Below are positions 1 through 5,530 of a DNA stretch of 5,530 bases, piece after piece. Origin of the DNA: DASPTB01 sp035623615 (GTDB lineage: Bacteria > Actinomycetota > UBA4738); the NCBI GenBank assembly GCA_035623615.1, contig DASPTB010000150.1, forward strand, positions 1 to 5,530. The letters are read 5' to 3'. Within the stretch, counting starts at the first letter, position 1. The number at the start of each line of letters is the position of its first letter. The notes beneath the pieces are model-generated. The model worked only from the letters and a program-made list of their open reading frames with translations. It was not told where the DNA came from and ran no database searches. The translations under genes were made by a program, and so were the position numbers.

Positions 1-783
1 GGGCAGCAGGCGGAACTGGTCCGACGTCGGTCCGCGCATCACCAGGACGTCGAGCACCCCGTCCCCCGGGAACGAGCGCGGAGACACCGGAATGCCCTCC
101 AGCGCGTGTTGCGTGTTCCCCACCACCACGTCGTGCGCCGGCCCGCGGTACTCGCGGTCGTCGGCCACGACCCGGACCTCGGCCGGGCGAACCGTCGCCA
201 CGCTCGACCAGAACGCGGTGAAGTACCGCCCCCGGCCCATCCACGCGGGAAGCCGCCCGGCGCGCCGCTGCGCGACACCGCCGAACCCGATCCTCGCGAG
301 CCCCGCGAAATGCGTGGTCCGCTCGTTCCCCGCGTCGTCCCTGCAGCTGACGCGGACCGCGTCGATCGGATAGGAGACGCCGGTGAGCAGCCGCGGAGCG
401 GCCGACCGAGCGTCGGGCGGGAGCCCGAACGTGCGCACGAAGTCACAGCCCGACCCGGCCGCGAGGACGGCCATCGTCACGAGTCCCGCCGCTCCCGACT
501 CCAGGATCGCGTCGACGACCTCGCGCGCCAGAGCGTCGCCGCCGACGGCGACGAGGAACCGCTCGCCGGACGCGACCGCCGCCGCGGCACGGCGCTTCCC
601 CTCGCCCGGGCGCGCCGCCGGGACGACGACCGGTTCGACGTCCTGCGAGCGCAGGAACGCGATGATGTCGCCCAGCTCCCTGCCCACGCGGCCACGGCCG
701 TCCCCGGGCCGGACGATGAGCACCGGCTTGCCCTCGGGCATGGACGGAGTAGGCGAGGCGGGCGCTCCTTTCTCAGCGCCCAC
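1..783 (-). CDS. Diacylglycerol kinase-fold protein (YegS/DgkB-like lipid kinase family), 3' end outside the window
   Basis: The 261 visible codons have no stop and run off the window, so the C-terminus is missing. The reading frame follows the DAGK_cat fold: a first strand VLIVRPGDG (residues 21-29), a GGD motif (81-83) followed by EVV, a loop AAGSGCDF (108-115) matching the family's PAGTGNDFAR loop, and a late DGVLDV (241-246). Known members transfer phosphate from ATP to diacylglycerol or related lipids at the inner face of the membrane. Several binding residues are altered: GGDGTxNE reads GGDALARE, and PAGTGND reads AAGSGCD. Activity or substrate may therefore differ, or the protein may be inactive. 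The start is taken as GTG at 783, two bases after the helicase stop, because GGGAG lies 7 bases upstream of it. An ATG at 741 fits the usual N-terminus of the family better but has no well-spaced ribosome-binding site. The family call is secure; the function and the start are less so. Confidence 0.8.
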   Translation of the reverse strand, partial: MGAEKGAPASPTPSMPEGKPVLIVRPGDGRGRVGRELGDIIAFLRSQDVEPVVVPAARPGEGKRRAAAAVASGERFLVAVGGDALAREVVDAILESGAAGLVTMAVLAAGSGCDFVRTFGLPPDARSAAPRLLTGVSYPIDAVRVSCRDDAGNERTTHFAGLARIGFGGVAQRRAGRLPAWMGRGRYFTAFWSSVATVRPAEVRVVADDREYRGPAHDVVVGNTQHALEGIPVSPRSFPGDGVLDVLVMRGPTSDQFRLLP

Positions 784-785
784 GG

Positions 786-3449
786 TCAGACTCCCGTGTA
801 CGCGACGACGCTTCGGTTCACGAGGTCGACGCCATCGTCGGCCGCCACGGCGACGCCGCCGGGCCCGATCTCGGCCATCTGCCGCAGCAGGTCCAGAAGC
901 TGCTTGCACGTCCGAACGAAGTCGCCCGGAGTCAGCGCGGAGTCCTCGAGCACGTCCTCGAGGGACATTCCCTCCGCCCACGCGAAGACCGTTGGGACGA
1001 ACCCGACGTCCAGCTCTCGGGAGAGCTCGACCTGGTGCGACTCCTCCACCTCCCGCACCCGGCGCCACAGCGCCGTCATCGCCCGCAGGCGCGCGCGAAG
1101 CGGCTGCGTCGGCATCTCGACGCGGCGGGGCACGCGCTCGCGCGACTCGTAGACGACGGTCGAAGCGAGTCCGGCCACCTCGGCGGGCGCCAACTCGTCG
1201 AACAGCCCCTCCGCCAACGCCTCGGCGACGACCAGGTCGCCCTCGCCGTAGATCCTTCGCAGGCGCTCCCCCCTCTCCGTCAGCGAGAAGCCGTCGACGT
1301 ACCCGAGCTGCTCGAGGACGGCGACGACGCGGTCGAACTGCCGGCCGAGCGTCTCCGTTCGCGCGCGGATGCGGCGCTCCAGCCCCGCGACCTCCTGCTC
1401 GACCTTGGTCGCGCGTTGCGCCCAACGCTCGTGCTTCGCGCGGTCGGGGCACGCATGACACGGGTGGGCCTCGGCCTTCGCGAGCGCGGCCGTCGCCCGC
1501 GCCTGCCCCTTGGGGTCGGGCGCCCCCCGGCCACGAGGCGACCTTCCGGCCGGAACGCGGGTCGCCGCCAGGCGGGCGGCGAGATCCCGCCGGTACCGGG
1601 CACTTCGGGAGCTTCCCGACCGCGGCAGGTCCACGTGGGCGAGCCGCTCCGGCGGCGCGTCGAAGTCCGTCGCCGAGGCCCGGAAGAACCGACGATCCTG
1701 CAGCATCAGCGTAGGCCGCGACTCCCGCACGTTCACGACCACGGCAAGACCGCCCCGGCGGGCGCCGGGGACCGACACGACGTCGCCCGGGCGCAGCCGC
1801 GCGAGCGCCTCCCTGACGTCCCGCTCCGACCTGCCCGCGCCGCGGCGGGAATCCTCGCCCACGCGGGCTGCCCGCTGGCGGAGGCGCCAGTACTCCTCGA
1901 AGTCGCCGCGGTCGCAGCGCATCGCCTCACGGTATCCCTCGAGTGCCGCCCGGTCGCGCTCGAGCTGGCGCTCGAGGCTCACAACGCCTCGATCGGCGAG
2001 GAACTGCGCGAACGACGAGTTGAGCAGGTGCCGCGCCTCGTCCGGCGTGTAGTTGCGGATCAGGTTCACCGTCATGTTGTACGACGGGCGAAACGACGAC
2101 CGCAGCTCGTACGTCCGCGTGGACGCGAGGCCGGCGACGCGCTCGAAGGGAACGTCACGCTGGAAGAGCACCACCGCGTACCCGATCTCGTCGATCCCTC
2201 GCCGGCCGGCTCGCCCCGTGAGCTGCGTGTACTCGCCCGGGGTCAGGAGCTCGTGGCGCTCGCCCGAGAACTTCCACAGGTCCTCGATGACGACCGTCTT
2301 GGCGGGCATGTTGATCCCGAGCGACAGCGTCTCGGTCGCGAACACGACCTTCACCAGTCCCTGCGCGAACAGCGACTCGACGATCTCCTTGAACAGGGGC
2401 AGCATGCCGGCGTGGTGCGCCGCCACGCCGGCGGCCCACGCCTCCTTGAGCTCGAAGTAACCGAGCGCGGCCAGATCCTCGTCGCCGATGGACTCGACGC
2501 GCGCATCGGCGATCTCACCGATGCGCGCGCGCTCACCCCGGTCCGTGAGCCGGACGCCCGCCTCCATCAGGAACTCGACGCTGCGGTCGCAGCCGGCGCG
2601 GCTGAAGACGAAGTAGATGGCCGGGAGCATCCCCTCCTCCTCGAGTCGGGCGACGACCTCCTCGCGACGAGGCCGGTACATGCGCCGGTGGCCTTCGCGA
2701 GGACGGCCCCGGACCTGCCGTTGGATGGCACCGCTGCTCCGGCGCCGGTACGTGGAGACTCGCGCCTCGCGCTGATCGAGCGAGACCAGGTATGGGTTCG
2801 CCGTGACGGGGCCGCCGAGGACGGGCTCGACGTGCATCGCGTGCAGCTCGCGCCCGACCATGTACAAATTCTCGAGCGGCACCGGACGGCGCTCCTCGAT
2901 CACCACGCGGGTCGGGCCTCGCAGCGCCGCGATCCACTCGCCGAACTCCTCGGCGTTCGACACCGTCGCCGACAGGCACACCACCGCCACCGACAGCGGC
3001 AGGTGGATGAGCACCTCCTCCCACACGGCGCCGCGGTATGGATCCTGCAGGTAGTGCACCTCGTCCAGGACCACCACCTGCAGGCCCGAGAGCGTCGAGC
3101 TCCCCTCGTACAGCATGTTGCGAAGCACCTCGGTCGTCATGACGACGACCGGCGCCTCGGAGTTGACGGAGATGTCGCCGGTCAGCAGGCCGACCTTGTC
3201 CGGGCCGTGGCGCGCGGAGAAGTCGGCGAACTTCTGGTTGGAGAGCGCCTTGAGGGGCGTCGTGTAGAAGGCCTTGCCGCGCCGGGACAGTGCCTGCTCG
3301 ATCCCGAACTCGGCCACGACGGTCTTCCCCGACCCGGTCGGAGCCGCGACGAGGACGGACTCCCCCGAGTGCAGCGCCTCGATCGCGCGGAGCTGAAAGC
3401 CGTCGAGGGGGAACGGGTAGCCGGTCGCGAACCGGCTGGGCGAGGTCAC
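786..3449 (-). CDS. helY: Ski2-like DEVH-box ATP-dependent RNA helicase, HelY type
   Basis: This 887-residue superfamily 2 helicase is close to the usual length of actinobacterial HelY (about 900). RecA domain 1 has Walker A APTGSGKT (36-43), motif Ia TTPLKALSNQ (63-72), TGD (90-92), TTEVLRNM (105-112), the Walker B box DEVH (129-132) and SAT (160-162). Domain 2 has IYFVFSR (278-284), HHAGMLP (345-351), ATETLSLGINMPA (371-383) and QLTGRAGRRG (409-418). All the catalytic motifs are intact. A charged, less conserved middle region follows, with a histidine/cysteine cluster HPCHACPDR (662-670) that I recall from HelY proteins. The C-terminal part (about 700-887) is in the position of the DSHCT domain. 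Relatives unwind structured RNA using ATP; the cellular role of HelY is poorly known. The GTG start at 3449 gives an N-terminus (RFATGYPFPLDGFQ) that fits the family, with only a weak GCGAG ribosome-binding site. It lies 34 bases after the 251-residue gene, and its place downstream of tatC is typical of actinobacteria. Confidence 0.95.
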   Translation of the reverse strand: MTSPSRFATGYPFPLDGFQLRAIEALHSGESVLVAAPTGSGKTVVAEFGIEQALSRRGKAFYTTPLKALSNQKFADFSARHGPDKVGLLTGDISVNSEAPVVVMTTEVLRNMLYEGSSTLSGLQVVVLDEVHYLQDPYRGAVWEEVLIHLPLSVAVVCLSATVSNAEEFGEWIAALRGPTRVVIEERRPVPLENLYMVGRELHAMHVEPVLGGPVTANPYLVSLDQREARVSTYRRRSSGAIQRQVRGRPREGHRRMYRPRREEVVARLEEEGMLPAIYFVFSRAGCDRSVEFLMEAGVRLTDRGERARIGEIADARVESIGDEDLAALGYFELKEAWAAGVAAHHAGMLPLFKEIVESLFAQGLVKVVFATETLSLGINMPAKTVVIEDLWKFSGERHELLTPGEYTQLTGRAGRRGIDEIGYAVVLFQRDVPFERVAGLASTRTYELRSSFRPSYNMTVNLIRNYTPDEARHLLNSSFAQFLADRGVVSLERQLERDRAALEGYREAMRCDRGDFEEYWRLRQRAARVGEDSRRGAGRSERDVREALARLRPGDVVSVPGARRGGLAVVVNVRESRPTLMLQDRRFFRASATDFDAPPERLAHVDLPRSGSSRSARYRRDLAARLAATRVPAGRSPRGRGAPDPKGQARATAALAKAEAHPCHACPDRAKHERWAQRATKVEQEVAGLERRIRARTETLGRQFDRVVAVLEQLGYVDGFSLTERGERLRRIYGEGDLVVAEALAEGLFDELAPAEVAGLASTVVYESRERVPRRVEMPTQPLRARLRAMTALWRRVREVEESHQVELSRELDVGFVPTVFAWAEGMSLEDVLEDSALTPGDFVRTCKQLLDLLRQMAEIGPGGVAVAADDGVDLVNRSVVAYTGV
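791..795 (-). promoter_or_regulatory. Shine-Dalgarno site inside the end of helY, favouring the GTG start at 783
   Basis: GGGAG on the minus strand lies within the last codons of the helicase gene, 7 bases before GTG at 783-781. The competing ATG at 741-739 has AAGGAG (765-770) upstream, but 23 bases away, which is too far for normal initiation. The arrangement suggests translational coupling to helY. Confidence 0.45.
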
Positions 3450-3483
3450 GGGACTCGCCGGCCGCGCGTGCCCATGGGAGCGC

Positions 3484-4239
3484 TCAACCCGAGAGGCCGG
3501 TGCTCCCTGGAACGGTGGGCGGACCGGGCACCACGTTGCCGACCGTCTCCTCGAGCTGCAGCATCTGGTTGTAGCCAGTGGCGAACCGCGACGAGGCGGT
3601 CGTGACCAGCGACTGCGCCTGGGTGATCAGCGCGGTCCGCTTCGGCCCCTTGGGGAGGTCGGCAGCGCTTTTCAACAGCCCGCCGGCGACCGCGTAGAGG
3701 CGCAGGGCGTCGGCCATCGATTGCTGGGCATCGTTCGCCGTGAGCTGCGTGAGGCCCGCCGTCTTCATCTGCGTCGTCGTGCCGAACGGTAGGTTCCCGT
3801 CGATGAGGGACGTCGTCTTGATCGCCGCCATCTTGCCGGCCGCCTTCTGCGCGTCATCCTGGACCGTGGTTCCCTGCGATCGCATCGCCTGCGGTGTCAG
3901 CTGCCCGCTTCCGGCTTTGTCGAGGCTTGCCGGGAGCGTCGTGAAAACGGTGTCTGCCTCCGCCCCGCCAGGCGTCGAGTGGTCGGCCGGGAGGGCGCCG
4001 TCCACCTGCCCTCGGAACGCCGCCAGCTGCGAGGTCGCCTTCGCGAGCTGCTGCGACTGCTGATGGTTGTTCCAGACGTGCCAGACCCAGAACCCGATCG
4101 CTCCCAGAACGACGATCCCCGCGACGATCCAGGTCGAGCGGCGAAGCAGGAACGGCCGCTTGCGGGTCACGATCTGCGGGCGCGGCGGCGCCGAGACCAT
4201 CCTCCTGCTCTTGGGCCTGCCCTTGCCCTTGATCGCCAC
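3484..4239 (-). CDS. Single-pass membrane protein of unknown function in the tat-helY interval
   Basis: I do not recognise this 251-residue protein as a named family. Residues 1-35 are strongly basic (KGKGRPKSRR, then TRKRPFLLRR). One hydrophobic helix follows at about 37-54 (WIVAGIVVLGAIGFWVW). The positive N-terminus predicts a cytoplasmic tail and an external C-terminal domain of about 195 residues. That domain is rich in Ala, Gln, Thr and Leu, has no cysteine, and looks mostly helical, notably 61-80, 125-140 and 168-232. It ends in a Pro/Gly-rich tail (PGPPTVPGSTGLSG). No catalytic motif, lipobox or twin-arginine signal is visible. The start is GTG at 4239; GAAAGG lies 11 bases upstream, rather distant. 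An internal ATG at codon 14 has AGGAGG immediately against it, too close to be useful. The gene is 45 bases after tatC and 34 before helY, so it is probably co-transcribed. A role with the translocase or envelope is a guess from position. Confidence 0.85.
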   Translation of the reverse strand: MAIKGKGRPKSRRMVSAPPRPQIVTRKRPFLLRRSTWIVAGIVVLGAIGFWVWHVWNNHQQSQQLAKATSQLAAFRGQVDGALPADHSTPGGAEADTVFTTLPASLDKAGSGQLTPQAMRSQGTTVQDDAQKAAGKMAAIKTTSLIDGNLPFGTTTQMKTAGLTQLTANDAQQSMADALRLYAVAGGLLKSAADLPKGPKRTALITQAQSLVTTASSRFATGYNQMLQLEETVGNVVPGPPTVPGSTGLSG

Positions 4240-4284
4240 GCTGCTCGCTGCCTTTCGGGTCTGGATTCTCTGGGTTCGGCGGGG

Positions 4285-5067
4285 CTATTTCTTCATCAGG
4301 AAGCGGCCGATCAGGATAGCCAGCTCGTAGAAGATCAGCAATGGGACCATCATGGCCGTCATCGTGAACCAGTCCTGGCTCGGCGTGATCACGGCGGCGA
4401 AGATGGCGATCCCGACGATGGAGTAACGGCGCCACGCCCGCAGCTGTCGGCTCGACAGGACGCCGACGGCCATCAACGAGATCAGCAGCAGCGGGAACTC
4501 GAACGATATTCCGAATGCCGCGATCACGAGGGTGACGAACGAGATGTACCTTCCGACGGACATCACCAGAACGATGCCGCCGGTGCCCGCGAAGCCCAGC
4601 AGGAAATTGAGGGCCCGCGGCAGGGTGACGAGCCCGAACCAGGCCCCGAACCCGAACAACACAACGGACGAGATCACGAAGGGGACGGAGAACTTCCGCT
4701 CCTTCGGCGTCAGGCCCGGCACGATGAAGGCCCACAGCTCCCACAGCAGCACCGGCAGGGCAAGGAGTATCCCGGTGACGGAGACGACCTTGATCTTCGT
4801 GAGGAACGGCTCGAGGATCGTCGTGTAGGCAAGCCTGCACGGCTCCTTCGGATCGACCGCAAGCCCGGGATGCTGCGTCATGAACGTGCAGAAGCCGTGC
4901 TGCAGGAAGTGGAAGATCGGCTCGTAAAGAAACCAGGCGATCACCGCGCCGACTCCGATGGCGGCGATCGAGATCATGAGACGCGTACGCAGCTCGCCGA
5001 GATGCTCGACGAGCGTCATGTTGCCGGTCGGGTTCCTCTTCCGGCGCCGCTTGGGGGTGACTGCCAC
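4285..5067 (-). CDS. tatC: Twin-arginine translocase core subunit TatC
   Basis: TatC is the polytopic receptor of the Tat pathway. It binds the twin-arginine signal peptide and recruits TatA/TatB to move folded proteins across the membrane. The 260-residue protein has the usual length and six hydrophobic segments. Conserved positions are present: HLGELRTRL (22-30; E25 and R27 match E. coli E15 and R17), the loop VPGLTPKERK (116-125; E123 matches E. coli E103), FEFP (189-192; E190 matches E170) and ITPSQD (227-232; D232 matches D211). The basic extension of 16 residues (MAVTPKRRRKRNPTGN) ahead of MTLVEHL resembles that of mycobacterial TatC and supports the upstream GTG start at 5067. No clear ribosome-binding site precedes this start, only 15 bases after tatA, so translation probably depends on coupling. 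An ATG at codon 17 is the alternative start. Cysteines 60 and 77 lie in the first external loop and could pair. Confidence 0.97.
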   Translation of the reverse strand: MAVTPKRRRKRNPTGNMTLVEHLGELRTRLMISIAAIGVGAVIAWFLYEPIFHFLQHGFCTFMTQHPGLAVDPKEPCRLAYTTILEPFLTKIKVVSVTGILLALPVLLWELWAFIVPGLTPKERKFSVPFVISSVVLFGFGAWFGLVTLPRALNFLLGFAGTGGIVLVMSVGRYISFVTLVIAAFGISFEFPLLLISLMAVGVLSSRQLRAWRRYSIVGIAIFAAVITPSQDWFTMTAMMVPLLIFYELAILIGRFLMKK

Positions 5068-5082
5068 GGTCGGCTGGGCCGG

Positions 5083-5430
5083 TCAGTCGCCGTTCGGATC
5101 GATCACCGTGTGGCCCTTGCCGGCGCCGGATCCGTTGGAAGCGGGCCGCCCCGTTCCCGGAGCGCGAGACGGAGCCGTTTGAGTCTCGGTGGCTCCCGGC
5201 GCCAACCCGCTCGAGTCAAGGGGCGCCGACCCGTCATCGTCGTCGGCGTCATCATCGTCGTCGAACGACAGCACGCCCCGGAGCTCTCCCTGCACGTCCT
5301 GCGTCGCTCGCCGAAACTCGCGCAGGCCCCGTCCGATCTGGCGACTCATCTCCGGGAGCCTCTTTGGCCCGAACACCATCAGTGCCAAAACGAGAATTAC
5401 GAGCAGTTCGGTGGGGCCGACGTTGAACAT
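5083..5430 (-). CDS. tatA: Sec-independent translocase subunit, TatA/TatB family
   Basis: The 115-residue protein has the family layout: a short N-terminal membrane helix (about 6-20), the FGP hinge (20-22), an amphipathic helix (about 25-46, PEMSRQIGRGLREFRRAT) and a flexible hydrophilic tail. TatA-type subunits assemble around TatC to let folded substrates cross; TatB-type subunits help receive them. Several residues are TatB-like: MFNVG at the start, glutamate 8 in the membrane helix, and GPKRLP. In many actinobacteria this position next to tatC holds tatA, and single subunits can serve both roles, so the A/B assignment is open. The tail is unusual in carrying a run of nine aspartates in ten residues (57-66), followed by a Ser/Gly/Pro/Ala/Thr-rich disordered stretch. 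The ATG start at 5430 has a good GGAGG four bases upstream, the clearest ribosome-binding site in the window, and fits the first gene of a translational unit. Confidence 0.93.
   Translation of the reverse strand: MFNVGPTELLVILVLALMVFGPKRLPEMSRQIGRGLREFRRATQDVQGELRGVLSFDDDDDADDDDGSAPLDSSGLAPGATETQTAPSRAPGTGRPASNGSGAGKGHTVIDPNGD
5233..5262 (-). repeat. Aspartate-codon trinucleotide run inside the TatA-like gene
   Basis: Ten consecutive codons, nine of them GAC or GAT and one GCC, encode residues 57-66 of the TatA-like protein. GAC and GAT are mixed, so this is an imperfect triplet repeat. It may change length by slippage without shifting the frame, and selection may also be keeping the protein acidic here. 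Confidence 0.8.
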
Positions 5431-5434
5431 GCGA

Positions 5435-5439
5435 CCTCC
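5435..5439 (-). promoter_or_regulatory. Ribosome-binding site of the TatA-like gene
   Basis: GGAGG on the minus strand stands four bases before the ATG at 5430. It fixes the start, which also agrees with the family's N-terminus. Confidence 0.8.
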
Positions 5440-5457
5440 GGGCGGGCACGGCGACGC

Positions 5458-5530
5458 CTACTGCTGCATCCTACCACCGAGGCCAACGCTGGCGGATTTC
5501 TCCTGGATCCGCTGCGAGAGGCGCTCTGCT
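5458..5530 (-). CDS. Possible 3' end of an upstream gene, product unknown (partial)
   Basis: One minus-strand frame is open from the window edge to a TAG at 5460-5458, giving 23 residues that end in SASVGLGGRMQQ. Eighteen of the 23 codons end in G or C, as in the neighbouring genes. The competing frame, which stops at 5471, has only about half its codons ending in G or C, so the first frame looks more like coding sequence. In mycobacteria the gene before tatA is pafC, a WYL-domain regulator, but I cannot recognise any family in so short a tail. If real, its stop lies 27 bases before the TatA-like start. The stretch could equally be non-coding leader. Confidence 0.35.
   Translation of the reverse strand, partial: AERLSQRIQEKSASVGLGGRMQQ
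5468..5473 (-). promoter_or_regulatory. Candidate -10 element (TAGGAT) upstream of tatA
   Basis: TAGGAT on the minus strand fits the TAnnnT pattern of actinobacterial -10 elements and lies 37 bases before the TatA-like ATG. The hexamer 17 bases further upstream (TCCGCC) is a poor -35. The site overlaps the possible end of the upstream gene. Chance occurrence is quite likely. Confidence 0.2.

Noticed and set aside
660..668. Possible twin-arginine or lipoprotein signals in the window's proteins
   Set aside because: No S/T-R-R-x-F-L-K motif or lipobox with a following cysteine is present at any accepted N-terminus. RR pairs in the tatC and 251-residue N-termini belong to basic cytoplasmic tails.
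106..1714. Two overlapping plus-strand open frames (106-1152 and 383-1714), very rich in Arg, Pro, Ser and Ala
   Set aside because: They overlap each other and cross the opposite-strand lipid-kinase and helicase genes. Their composition is that of GC-rich shadow frames.
1035..3605. A plus-strand open frame of 856 codons opposite helY
   Set aside because: It lies antisense to a helicase with every catalytic motif intact. It is rich in Arg, His, Leu and Ala with no recognisable domain, as expected of a mirror frame in high-GC DNA.
4240..4284. Possible terminator between tatC and the 251-residue gene
   Set aside because: No GC-rich inverted repeat followed by a T-run is visible in these 45 bases. 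The same holds for the other intergenic gaps.
3854..4840. A minus-strand open frame of 328 codons spanning tatC and the 251-residue gene
   Set aside because: It is out of frame with both genes, begins inside clear TatC sequence, and has the Arg/Asp/Gly/Pro-rich composition of a shifted frame.

Overview
The window reads as ordinary chromosomal DNA from a high-GC bacterium, most likely a member of the Actinomycetota. Three things point there. The translated genes have a strong third-position G/C bias. The TatC protein has a basic N-terminal extension ahead of its conserved core, as mycobacterial TatC does. The order tatA-tatC-helY is also the order in Mycobacterium tuberculosis (Rv2094c-Rv2093c-Rv2092c, downstream of pafB-pafC). 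The class cannot be fixed from sequence alone. The extra gene between tatC and helY and a lipid-kinase-like gene directly after helY differ from the mycobacterial arrangement as I remember it, so a deeper-branching lineage is possible.

Every credible gene is on the minus strand, so the region is read from right to left. In order of transcription: the probable last codons of an unidentified gene (5458-5530, partial); a TatA/TatB-family subunit (5083-5430); TatC (4285-5067); a single-pass membrane protein of unknown function (3484-4239); a Ski2-like DEVH-box RNA helicase of the HelY type (786-3449); and a diacylglycerol-kinase-fold protein that leaves the window at position 1 (1-783). The gaps from tatA onward are 15, 45, 34 and 2 bases. 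I see no terminator in them, so a single operon is the simplest reading.

The first two complete genes encode the core of the twin-arginine translocase, which exports folded proteins. The 251-residue protein beside them has a basic cytoplasmic tail, one membrane helix and a helical outer domain, and could be an envelope or Tat-associated factor; that is inference from position only. The helicase is expected to act in RNA metabolism and the last gene in lipid phosphorylation. The functional link between the Tat genes and the helicase is unknown despite the conserved order.

No mobile element, CRISPR array, tRNA, rRNA or clear novel system is visible. The points most worth a second look are the eroded nucleotide-binding motifs of the lipid-kinase-like protein, the unidentified membrane protein in the tat-helY interval, and the near-pure aspartate tract in the TatA-like subunit.
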